Shown in pieces: positions 21,751-31,683 of a stretch of 64,000 nucleotides of DNA. The position numbers were made by a program, and so were the translations under genes. The DNA is from Aspidapion aeneum (taxonomy: Eukaryota > Arthropoda > Insecta > Coleoptera > Brentidae). Location: NCBI GenBank assembly GCA_963576565.1, contig OY755044.1, forward strand, positions 57,464,108 to 57,528,107, in the 5' to 3' direction. Positions within the stretch are counted from its first letter, which is position 1; each line of letters begins with the position of its first letter. A model generated the notes under the pieces. The model searched no databases and was not told where the DNA came from. It was given only the letters and a program-made list of their open reading frames with translations.

Positions 21751-22369
21751 AAATATTGCCTTCATAGAAAGAATTTAACGTTCTAGACTTCTTCAGGATG
21801 AAAATCAACCTTTTGAAATTTTCGACAATCCGTTTATTGCATCATTTTCGGTACTCTGAAAGCTGCTTTCTTCGGTGGCCTTTTTAATGTCCATCTCAAA
21901 GTAGGAATAGCCGTTATTCTTTGGTCCATGTTTGTTCCATCTTAGAGAAATTTAATTCAAACTTTTTCTTGACTAAACCTATTTAGTTTGTTCAGAAATA
22001 AATATTATTTTTTCCACATTTTTTCTATGTTTGTTAGCGTTTGACTGACTTTTGTTTAACGCCATGCTATAGCAACGGGTCCATAGCCCATCAAATAAAT
22101 GACAAATCACTGCCCACTGTATTATTATATACCGGGGGTTGACATGCTAAAACTAGAGTATCGGCTAGTGGTTTAATATTTATTTTATGATTATTATTAT
22201 TTTTTGTTTATAAACCTTGGCATTAAAGTCCCTTTTAGTTACTTAGCAGAATATATAGCCGTCCTTCCCGTCGGGCTTGAAAATTCTCGTCGCGGGATTA
22301 AAAATAAACACTGTCGTCCCCAGGTTTATAATATGCCTACCATTATTTTATTACGGTTTAAGAGGTTAA

Positions 22370-22590
22370 AAATACAAAAGGTCGAAAATACAAAAGGTCG
22401 AGAACATCAGGGCGAGACTACAAAAAGTCGAAAAACAAAAAGCCGAAACCTCAAGGTCAAAAATACAAAAGCCGAAAGTTCAAAAGGTCAAAAATATAAA
22501 GGATCAAAAATACAAAAGGTCGAAAACACAAAAGGTCAAAAAACAAAAGATTGAAAAACAAAGGGTCCCAACAAAAAATCGAAAGTAGCT
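22370..22590 (+). repeat. Array of AAAATACAAAAGGTCGA-type units
   Basis: About twelve imperfect units of ~17-18 bp alternate AAAATACAAAAGGTC with GAAAA/CAAAA variants. The 116-codon frame spanning it (22204-22554) reads as lysine-rich repeats only because of the periodicity, so it is not called a gene. Confidence 0.75.
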
Positions 22591-22635
22591 ACACTCTAAT
22601 TATTAAAAAAAGGCTTTACTACATACACATAGGCA

Positions 22636-22639
<4 letters not shown>

Positions 22640-22678
<39 letters not shown>
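22640..22678 (+). repeat. (AC)n microsatellite
   Basis: An uninterrupted AC dinucleotide run of about 20 repeats, immediately after the array ending near 22590. Confidence 0.95.
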
Positions 22679-22683
<5 letters not shown>

Positions 22684-22699
22684 AACGCACAAATAGTAC

Positions 22700-22975
22700 T
22701 TTTTTACAGTTTTTCCTGACAGAAATTTGTTTCAAAACATTTTCTTCGAACGGAAATTTGTTTAAAAATACTTTCTTCTAATAGAAATTTGTTTGAAAAT
22801 ATTTTTTCAAACGAAAATTTTTCTTTTCATTTCTTTAAACGAAAATTTCTTCGAAAACATTTTCTTTAATCAAAAATTTGTTCGAAAACAGTTGTTTTGA
22901 ATGGAAATTTATTCGAAAGTAATAGTTCGAAAACATTTTCCTCGAATAGAAATTTGTTTAAAAATAATTTCATTG
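22700..22975 (+). repeat. Degenerate ~36 bp tandem array
   Basis: Seven or so units share GAAATTTGTT followed by CGAAAACATTTTCTTC, with many substitutions. The array directly follows the AC run. It is non-coding. Confidence 0.7.
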
Positions 22976-23160
22976 TAAAAAAAGCTTTGTAAAAAAAAAG
23001 TTCTAACCTGGATTGCCAAACTTTACACAACTCGTATAGTTCGACTTTCTAACATATTTTTTCATAAGAAAACTTCCCTGACTTCCTTCCCCGGATCTTA
23101 GAGAGTGTGAAACCAAACCGAACCAAACCGACACATATTTTGGAAAAATTATTTTCTTGA

Positions 23161-23338
23161 ATTAGCTTCACTGTCCTCCATTTAGGAGGTCGAAATTGGT
23201 GTTTTCCTAACCTTTGTCAATTAATCACAAACATTTCCTTACAGGTTCGGATACCCCCAGCATGACTTTTTTCAACGAAAAAACTGTCACAGGTTTGCGC
23301 TCAAAAGAGAACCTCCCAAAATGAGGACCGGAGAGCTT
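23161..23338. mobile_element. Small MITE, copy 1 of a pair
   Basis: The left end AGCTTCACTGTCCTCCATTT and the right end (reverse complement AAGCTCTCCGGTCCTCATTT) form imperfect inverted repeats sharing TCCTC.TTT.GGAGGT. The other copy, at about 24268-24468, has the same ends and also shares GAAATTGGTGTT / GAAATCGGTGTT. Confidence 0.55.
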
Positions 23339-23344
23339 ACGCCC

Positions 23345-23580
23345 ATATATGTACGTCGTAGGGATTTGTACGTACTATGGACGTACTATCTACTAACATT
23401 CGACGTATTTTCGATGAATGTACCTACTATGTACGTAAAAAACTCGTACTAGAAACTAACATGGTACGTCCAGTTAAACGTAAAATGTACGTACTCCAGA
23501 CGTACATAGTACGTATATAGTACTGAAAATGTACGTACCTCAGACGTATATGGTACGTACATAGGACATCAAATTAAAAT
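23345..23580 (+). repeat. Minisatellite built from GTACGTAC words
   Basis: Repeated phrases ATGTACGTAC, CAGACGTACATAGTACGT and AAACTAACATGGTACGTCC form five to six imperfect ~36 bp units. Most units are partly self-complementary because TACGTA and GTAC are palindromes. Confidence 0.7.
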
Positions 23581-24267
23581 AAAGAAAGTGTAGCATTAGG
23601 GCTAGGTACCATTAAAAATTATTCTGGCTTCCTGAACATTCCTACTTTAGACTGATCGTCCAGGTTTACCTCGAGGCTCGAAGTCCCGATAGGTTTGAAG
23701 TTTGTTTTGCTTGATTTAATATTTAAGTAATATAGCTCTAACAATGCCGTTAAATGATCGCGAGTCCAACAAACTTTAAAGATACTGTGTGTTATTTGAA
23801 AAAAAATCGATGTAAAACAATATCGATGTAAAATACAAAACTAAAAGGTTTGGATTTTTTTTTTAAATCATGTTTTTGCACAGAGTCTACCTGATTGGAA
23901 GCACGGCAGAATCACGGGAATATGACTCTAGAAACTATAACCATTTTAACCAAAAAAGGCAAAATTTAGAGTAATCCCACAGAAATATTATTTTTTTATC
24001 ATTGTAGGTAAGTACTATAACTAATATTATATCTAATAGGATATATCTTCGAGGATGCAGTGACCCTAAATATGTTTGCTCAGTTAAGCCATCCAGCGGC
24101 CAGGTATGAAAGCTTGCGAGAGAGCAACGATTATAATAATCGTTGGCGAGAGAGATCACTGCATACAACATAAGTTTACATGATGTACGATTAGAAATAA
24201 GAGCGGCTAGTTCACAACTTGCATTCCATTTGCTATTGGTTGACATAGTCAGGCGGGATTTTTAAAA

Positions 24268-24468
24268 TTAAAACTCTCCTGTCCTCGTTTTGGGAGGTTG
24301 AAATCGGTGTTAAACCAAACTGAAACAAAACCTCACCGTGGTCAATTGATGGGAAATGTATCCTAACCGGGGCGTGTCTGGACAGGTTAGGATACGTTGT
24401 CGAATAATTTATCAGGGTTAGGTTAACACCGATTTCGACAGGAAAAAAGGATAGGGAAGCTAATTTAA
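24268..24468. mobile_element. Small MITE, copy 2 of a pair
   Basis: Left end CTCTCCTGTCCTCGTTTTGG with GAGGTTGAAATCGGTGTT; right end AACACCGATTTCGACAGGAA followed by GGATAGGGAAGCTAA. The match with copy 1 is clear at both ends, less so inside. An internal inverted pair (GTATCCTAACC...GGTTAGGATAC) lies at about 24357-24396. Confidence 0.55.
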
Positions 24469-24705
24469 ACTATATATCATAATTTTTGAGATAACTTTTT
24501 GACAGTTATCAGTTGTTTACCATAACAAAATTCATAGGCCAACAAAAAAAAGTTGTAAAAAGTTGTCCCAAAAATAATGACATGAACTTGTAAGAATATA
24601 ATATGTTTTTAAAAAACAATAAAAAAAAACTCATCGGCATATGCATAGATTTAGTTAAAATCAATAGGTATGTACTGCAAACCCACTACACTTTTTAATC
24701 ACTTA

Positions 24706-24885
24706 CATTGGCGTATATAAGGGGGGGCCTGCCCCCCCCCCCCCCGAATCTAAGATTTTTTTAGATATTTTCCACATATTTTATGAGTACAAACATAAAA
24801 TAGCATAAAATACGGCCTCATGGGGTCTTGGGCCCCCTCCGAAACTGTCCGCCCCCCCCCGAAACTCTTTCTATATACGCCACTG
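24706..24885. mobile_element. hAT-type MITE with 8-bp target duplication
   Basis: The ends CATTGGCGTATATA and TATATACGCCACTG are inverted with one mismatch and are flanked by the perfect direct repeat ATCACTTA (24698-24705 and 24886-24893). CA..GGCG termini and an 8-bp duplication are typical of the hAT superfamily. The 180-bp body carries runs of C/G (15 C at 24732-24746). It has no coding capacity. The preserved target duplication suggests a fairly recent insertion. Confidence 0.8.
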
Positions 24886-24998
24886 ATCACTTACAACTAG
24901 TATATATTCGTATTTTACGCCGAAAGCTGTAAACATAATGTTTGTTAAATGCTTGACTGGTGGCACCATCTCTTAATATAATATAATAATAATCTGAA

Positions 24999-25337
24999 AC
25001 GTGGGAGTAGATTTCAAAAAATAGAGTTTAAGTGAAAATATGTCGTATGTGATATCAAACGAAAGGTAATTGAGTCAGGAGTTAAAACAAAATACATTTT
25101 GGTTTAAAAAAAAAAGGTGGGGAAAGATTTCAAAAATTATAGTTTAAGTTAAAACATGGCTTGTGTGGTATCAAACGAAAGGTAATTGAGCCTGGAGTTG
25201 AATAAAGTATATTTCAGATTTTAGTTATATTAGCTCACACCACGGTCCGTAAATATACGGACCGTGAGCTCACACGAACACTATAACTATAGTACCTAGT
25301 GTGAGCTTAGGTACCCATATAATGGCAGAGTATTTTT
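24999..25337 (+). mobile_element. Family D repeat, 5'-truncated copy D4
   Basis: This copy keeps only the 3' half: about two ~110 bp units (GTGATATCAAACGAAAGG), then the 3' hairpin region and the tail GGCAGAGTATTTTT. The hairpin is enlarged: an extra palindrome CACGGTCCGT / ACGGACCGTG sits after AGCTCACAC, and AGCTCACAC is repeated after it. The 5' boundary falls in an ATAATA run. Confidence 0.75.
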
Positions 25338-25622
25338 ATTAGTCACCCGGACTATTTTTCGTTCACCACAATATTTTTTTAAATAATATTGTTTAGTGGT
25401 AATAATAATTGAGCAAAAAATAGGAATAAAAAAATAAGTAGTAGTTTACTTTAAAAATATGATTTAATCTTAGGAACAATTTTTTTTTTAAATAAAACGC
25501 GTTATTGCTAATTTTGGTATTTTTTTTGCGCGGTTCCATGTAAAGATAATATATAAATTTAAGCACATTGTGATAGGTTAACTCAAAAAATACAATAATT
25601 TTCAGACGAAATTAAAATCATC

Positions 25623-27539
25623 ACGATTTAACCATACTTACCTTAGTCCAAAAGTTCGTACTAACCGAGATACAGGGTGTTAAACTATATTTTTTCAATT
25701 CGATTTTCTTTGATAACTTTTTTACTAATATTTTTGCAAAAAATAACCAGCGTGTAAGTTTTTTCGAAATTGGCAAGACGATTCCGTTAAAAATTTTGAT
25801 GTATAGTTTACAGGGTGTTCCCTGGACCACTAGCATTGCATTTAAATCCGTGACTTTTTTTGTGCCTCGGTGTATATCAGTTTTTACGTAAAATAATGGT
25901 TTTCTCATCCTTTTTATGTAAAAAAGTTATACTGTTTTAAAGTCGCTCAGAGCAACGGTTTTTAAAATTTTTGCATTTAAAGTTTTTATTGCATGTGAGT
26001 GATATGCCTAATTTATGTATGATACTTTCTTCAATTCATTCTACTAATTAATATTTTTTACAAAAACTAACCAGCATGTAAGTTTTTCTGAAATTTGCAA
26101 GACGATTCCGTTGAAAAAGTTGATGTACAATGTACAGGGTGCTCTTTGGACCACTACCACTGCAATAAAATCATCAGTGTATTTTTTTGTGCATCGGTGT
26201 ATACTAAAGCAAGTTTTTAAACAGAATATTATTTAAATTATTAAATAATTATTAATAACAAAAAAAATAAAAACAACCAATCATAAAATTTATACATATT
26301 TTATTGCAACAACAAATTGGCCACCGTTAACCTGAATACATTTGTTTATTCGCTTATTATACGAACGTCTGATTTTAAAATAAAGAGAGAAAAGCATTTC
26401 TGAACGCCTCTCTAGCATTTTGAATTTTTTTGAAATAGTTTTTCTCGGATATTTATCTAGCCTACAATAATAAACAGTTTTAAGTTGAAATTTTAAAAAA
26501 TTTTATTTTTTTTAATAAATAATAAAATTTTCTTTCAAAACAATAAAAAAAAAATACTTGCATTAATAAAGTATACGTACTTACCCTTAGAGTAATAAAT
26601 TACTCTGAGTACTTACCATTAAAAAAAAACTAATACGAAGAGGTTTTGTTCCTCATTAAAAACAAAGCCCTACACAGTTGCAATAACCAACAATGATAAC
26701 ACACTTATGATAATTCAAGAACCACCCTGTATATTTTTTAACTTAATATTTCTTAAGAAAACATACAATCTTAGAATGCTATAAAAAGTATTAATTATAG
26801 CTAATATGTATGAAGTAGGTAAGAATTTAATCAAAAATCTTTTACGCATACAATAAAAATTTCTAATTTAAATATCTTGAATCCCGTTGCTCTAAGCGAC
26901 ATCTAAACGCTTTAACTTTTTTACTTAAATAAAATTAAAAAATTAATGTTTTTAATAGAATCTTGTATACACCGAGGAACAAAAAAGTTAGACCTATTTT
27001 AATGTAACGGTACCGACCCAGAGAACACCCTGTATAATATTATTTTTTTTACCAAAATTAAGTTGTCCATGCCCGAAAACCACTAACCCGAATTTTTTGT
27101 GCAAAATTATTAATAAGTAGAAAGAATTGAAGAAAGGATCATACATAAATTAGGCATATCATTCACATGCAATAAAAACTTTAAATGCAATAATCTCAAA
27201 AACCGTTGCTTTGCTTTAAAACAGATAACTTTTTTACATAAAAAGGATGGGAAAACCATTATTTTACATAAAAACTGGTATACACCGAGGCACAACAAAA
27301 ATACACTGATTTTTATGCAATGATAGTAGTCTAAGGAACACCCAGTACATTGTACATCAAATTTTTTAACGGAATCGTCTTGCCAATTTAAAAAAAAACT
27401 TACACGCTGGTTAGTATTTGCAAAAATATTAATTATTAAAAAAATTATTAGAGAAAATCGAATTGAAAAAATTAAGTTTAACACCCTGTATCTTGGTTAG
27501 TACGAACTTTTGGCCTAAGGTAAGTATGGCTAAATCGTA
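25623..27539. mobile_element. Foldback element H with ~420 bp inverted arms
   Basis: The left arm (25623-26045) and right arm (27115-27539) are reverse complements. ACGATTTAACCATACTTACC pairs with GGTAAGTATGGCTAAATCGT, AGACGATTCCGTTAAAAATT pairs with the block near 27370-27390, and TATACACCGAGGCACAA is the complement of the left TTGTGCCTCGGTGTATA. Units of the arm are also repeated directly inside (26050-26230, and partly 26880-27030). Several ACAGGGTG words occur. The 95- and 124-codon minus-strand frames at 25621 and 27110 lie over the arms and are not convincing proteins. Confidence 0.75.
26300..26475 (-). pseudogene. Possible C-terminal remnant of a mariner/IS630-like transposase
   Basis: The minus strand reads RRSYNKRINKCIQVNGGQFVV and a stop soon after (the phrase continues a few residues). 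It resembles the tail of HTH-type insect transposases, which commonly end with a cysteine-containing KCIxxNGGxFE motif. Upstream the frame is broken by stops. It lies in the middle of foldback element H and could be its lost transposase. Similarity is from memory of the family pattern; confidence is low. Confidence 0.35.
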
Positions 27540-27601
27540 ATATTTTGACCCAGGTAATCTACAGTTTAACTATGTACCATTAGTTCTGGGACACCCTGTA
27601 T

Positions 27602-29580
27602 ACAAACATAATAAAAAGCTTGAAGGAAGCAAGCATCGAAGCTGTTGGATACCAAGATAATAGAAATAGCAGGAAGATGTGGTGGGCGGAAAAAATACAG
27701 GAAATGGTCAAAGAGAAAAACGCACATACTTGAAATGGCTCAGTACTAAAGAACAAAGAGACCTAGAAATCTGCAGGGAAACCAGAAGACAGCTAAGAAA
27801 TTCGATACGCACAGAAAAAAATGAAATGTTCTAGCGCAAATGCCACGATATAAATACACACGTAGGAGGTAGGCAGAGTTCTGAAGTCTGGAAATTCATT
27901 TCTACAGTAAAAAACCCAACAAAAGAAAAAGTAAACATCCAGATCATCAAACCAGAACAATGGACAGAACACTACAAGGGACTGCTGCAGGAAACGAGAC
28001 CCGAATATCTGGCAGCCTCTCCGAGGAGAGCCATAGAAGGACACGCAGAAAAAGTAGTAATCGAAAAAGAAATGATAAAAAATATTAATAAAAAGCTTAA
28101 ATCTGGAAAAGCTAGCGGACCTGGAGGAATATATGCTGAAATGCTCAAATATGGATCAGAGAAACTAATCGAAAATCTCACATATATTATCAATCAATGC
28201 ATAAACGGACATCCAGTACCTGATGATTGGAAAATTGCATTCATATACTCAATACATAAAAAAGGAAACAAGCTGGATTGCAACAATTACAGAGGAATTT
28301 CAGTAACCATTACTCTAAGTAGATTGTACGGTAGGATTCTTAGAGATCTAATAGAGAATGATTTTCATGAGCAAGAAGAAGAAGAAGAGCAAAGTGGGTT
28401 TCGTGTAGGCAGATCTTGTAATGATAAAGTTTTTGTCTTAAACAAGTCATTGAGAAAAGGAGCGCCAGAGATATAGACTCATGTTGCCTTTGTGGACCTA
28501 CAAAAAGCATATGATACCGTTCCAGTAGAGGAACTATGGACAGTGTTACAGCAGATTAATATCAGCCATATACATACATAAAAGCGATGAAAGAACTATA
28601 GAATGGGTAAAACTCTGGAATTAAAATTGGAAATCGACTTTCAAAAGAATTCCTGGTAACAGAAGGCTTAAGACAGGGATGTTGTATCTCTCCAACTCTT
28701 TTTAAAATATATATCGCAGTAGCTCTAAAAAACTGGAAACGGAAAGTGCACGGCATGGGAATACAACTTAACGACCGATTTACCATATACACACTACAGT
28801 TTGCTGACGACCAAGTAATAGCTAATGATAAAGAAGACATGGAGTATATGATGAGAAAGTTAATGGAAGAATACCAAAAGTGGGGATTAACAGTGGACAA
28901 GACACAGTACTTATGTATTGGAAACGAATCCAGTGAGTTAGAACTAGATAATGGACAAGTAATATCTCCATGCAATGAGTATGTATACTTGGGTGTCACA
29001 TTTGATAAGACAGGAACAGACTGTAAAGAACTGGAAAAAAGAATAGTAAAAGCAAAAAAGGTTATTGGATGTCTTAACAGTATTTTATGGAGCAGAGTGA
29101 TAAAAAAGAATGTTAAATTTAACATATATGAAACAATGGTGAAAAGCACGCTGTTGTATGGAATAGAGACTTGTCGCGTAACAGAAAAATACAAAACAAA
29201 AACGGAAAGAGGCATCGAAGGAGGCATAATGGATGCAATAAGAAGATCAATGAGAATATCCAGAACAGATCACATAAGAAATGAGATCATAAAAGAAAGA
29301 ATGGGAATCGAAGGAGGCATAACGGATGACATGACTAAAAGATAGGGTACGGCCATGTACAACGGATGAACGACGAAAGATTACCAAAGCAGGTCCTAGA
29401 ATGGCAACCAATAGGGCGCAGAAAAAGAGGGCGTCCTAAACTAGAATGGCAACAGTCAATCCAAAGATCAATGAGTCAAAAGAAACTGACAGAAGATGAT
29501 TGTCAGGATCGAAGGAGGTGGAGAATAGGCGTCGGACAACGTAGAAAAACGTTCTAAACCGACTAAATAATAATAATAAG
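27602..29580 (+). pseudogene. RTE-like LINE, 5'-truncated, reverse transcriptase with frame breaks
   Basis: A non-LTR retrotransposon fragment begins after a CACCCTGTA word and ends in a short TAATAATAATAA tail. Frame 28072-28476 holds the RT start (KLKSGKASGPGGIYAEML, then NNYRGISVT). The frame then shifts and continues as AFVDLQKAYDTVP (28485), GIKIGNRLSKEFLVTEGLRQ (28620), and the catalytic FADD box at about 28800 within 28746-29345. Its C-terminal part has the typical YGIETCRVTEKYKTKTER and MGIEG segments. 29366-29557 holds the characteristic tail RRKRGRPKLEW...DRRRW. The endonuclease is missing. At least three frameshifts or stops make it inactive; copies at 41985 and 47926 belong to the same broad group. 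Confidence 0.85.
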
Positions 29581-29599
29581 TACAATACAGTCCCAGAAT

Positions 29600-30262
29600 T
29601 TCCCTCACACGCTATATCTCTGTTAATAGTGAATATAAAATATTTTAAAACACGGGGTTTTTATTGATGCCTACCAGCCCTTATAGCATCAAGTCGTCAA
29701 TAGCTATTTTCCTATCAAGTGTGGAAAATCCACTTTTTCCGCACGAGACTGTCTAGTTGGCCGTTAAAATTTTCCACAAGAGTTAGGAAAAATTGTTTTT
29801 CTACAACCGTCAGAAAAACATAAAAAAATTAAATGATATAGAAAAATATAGTGTTATAGTCACGCGACTTTTTCCAAAAAACAAGTGTTTTATAGAAATT
29901 TGACATCTTACCTTTTCACCATAGCAACCAAGGCATTTTGTTGGCATTATTGTTAATAGAAACTTCAAATCTATACAGGTTTTTTTTTTTTAATTTGACA
30001 TTTCTCTGCGGAAATATTTTCGACACTAGTGCGGCAAAGTAAAATTTTTTGCACTAAAAATAGTGTGGAAAATCAAATTTTCCACACGCTTGTAGAAACA
30101 ATATTTTTTCATGCATCAACCCCTAAGTAGCCACCACCAAGTTTTTTTTCTGAAATGGCAGCTTCTATTTTTTTTATTAAAATACAGGGACATAATTTAG
30201 ATGGCTACGATTATCATTTTTTAACAAGTGGAAACAGTGTAACTACAAAAATAAAAAGTGGG
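29600..30262. other. AT-rich repeat remnant left of PLE1
   Basis: The phrase CACGCTATATCTCTGTTAAT (29606) recurs as CACGCTATATCTCCGTTAGT at 34829, on the other side of PLE1. TAAGTAGCCACCACC (30125) has an inverted counterpart GGTAGTGGCTACTTA near 35032. This suggests PLE1 landed in older repeats. TTTTCCACAC-type words also recur in both orientations (29720-30090). Confidence 0.4.
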
Positions 30263-30844
30263 CCAATTTTTAATTTTACAAACACAACTTTTTCTGGGTA
30301 TTACGCCACTAGTAAGGAAAAATTAATTTTAAAAATTTTAAAAAACCACTGCGTTTCTCCTAGAAAAATAAAAATCACTAATTTGTCAGTGGCTTTCTAT
30401 AAAAATAAATAGTTGCCTAGTAAAACCTAAATCACTTATCTTTTAATTGAATTTGAATACGCTACGTTTCGATTGCCAATCTACAATTGTTTTCAAGCTT
30501 TTTATTTATATTTTGTCTCAAAATCTTAAATGTTTCTTGTTCAAATATATTTTTTATTATTATATCGTTGACAAATTGTCAATATTCTGAAGTTTATCAA
30601 AAACAATTGACCAATCTTAACAAAACACAAGGTAACATGATACTATTTCAAGACATTATGTCAGTCAATGTTGTTTTCAAATTTAAAAATAAACAGAACA
30701 GGGTGACTCATTAAAACTAGAATCAATAAGGTCTCTTTTTTATAACCATTTAGAAATTTTTACAAAATTATGATCATTGTGGGATTATATTACTATTATA
30801 TCAAAATCTATTTAAAAAACAGTAATCAGAATTTCATTACAGTA

Positions 30845-31516
30845 TTAATTAATTTTGAAAAAACCTTTTTGCAAATCTTGTCTGAGAATAGGAAGCCAAG
30901 CTTTACTTATATCTATAGAAATACTTGAAAGACAGTTATCTTCATTTAAATAAATACATGCTGATTCTTTTAGTTTTCTTTTAATGTCATTAGATTCTTT
31001 TTGTAAAATTATTGTTTCTCCCCATTTAATTCTATGATTACTCTCAAGAGAATGCTGACAAACTCTGGATTTCTCGTAATCACCCCTTCTCAAATTATAT
31101 TTATGATCATTAACTCTTACTTCAAGTGGCCTAGAAGTTTCACCTATATAAATTTTACCACATTCACAAGGTATTTTATAAATTACATTTTTTGAATTCT
31201 GCTCTTCATTTATTGGTTTTGTTTTTGTTAGAATAGATCTAAGTTTATATTCTGTCTTAAAAACTGTTTTTATATTATAATTATTTGCTATTCTCCTAAT
31301 TTTGTCTGATATACCTGGTATAAAAGGAATCAATAATTTTTTAGTATCTAAATCAATTATATTAGCATTTCTTCTTCTAGGAAACTCTATTCTATGAAAA
31401 CAATTTTCAACAAAATTTATAGGATAGGAATTTTTTATTAAAACTTCTTTAATTAATTCTTTTTCTAATAAAAATCTGTTATTATCAGAACAAATTATCT
31501 TTGCTCTATCAAACAA
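30845..31516 (-). pseudogene. Inverted partial copy of PLE1 ORF (GIY-YIG end)
   Basis: The 223 codons are nearly identical to residues 586-808 of the main PLE1 protein. Differences seen are TEYKLRS for TENKLRS and HSLESNH for HSFESNH. It starts abruptly at the head-to-head junction near 31519, without RT. It contains the complete GIY-YIG-type endonuclease domain, but it has no promoter or start context of its own, so it is read as a 5'-truncated inverted duplicate rather than a gene. Confidence 0.85.
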
Positions 31517-31683
31517 ACTTTAGTGGTTTAGGTTTTACTAGGCAACTATTTATTTTTATAGAAAGCCACTGACAAATTAGTGATTTTTATTTTTCTAGGA
31601 GAAACGCAGTGGTTTTTTAAAATTTTTAAAATTAATTTTTCCTTACTAGTGGCGTAATACCCAGAAAAAGTTGTGTTTGTAAA

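Noticed and set aside
22204..22554. 116-codon lysine-rich frame
   Set aside because: The second half is the AAAAGGTCGAAAATAC array, and the first half resembles nothing known.
23935..24246. 103-codon minus-strand frame
   Set aside because: No recognisable domain. It lies between two MITE copies and is probably chance.
28562..29227. 221-codon minus-strand frame
   Set aside because: It is the antisense shadow of the RTE reverse transcriptase (FADD box on the + strand).
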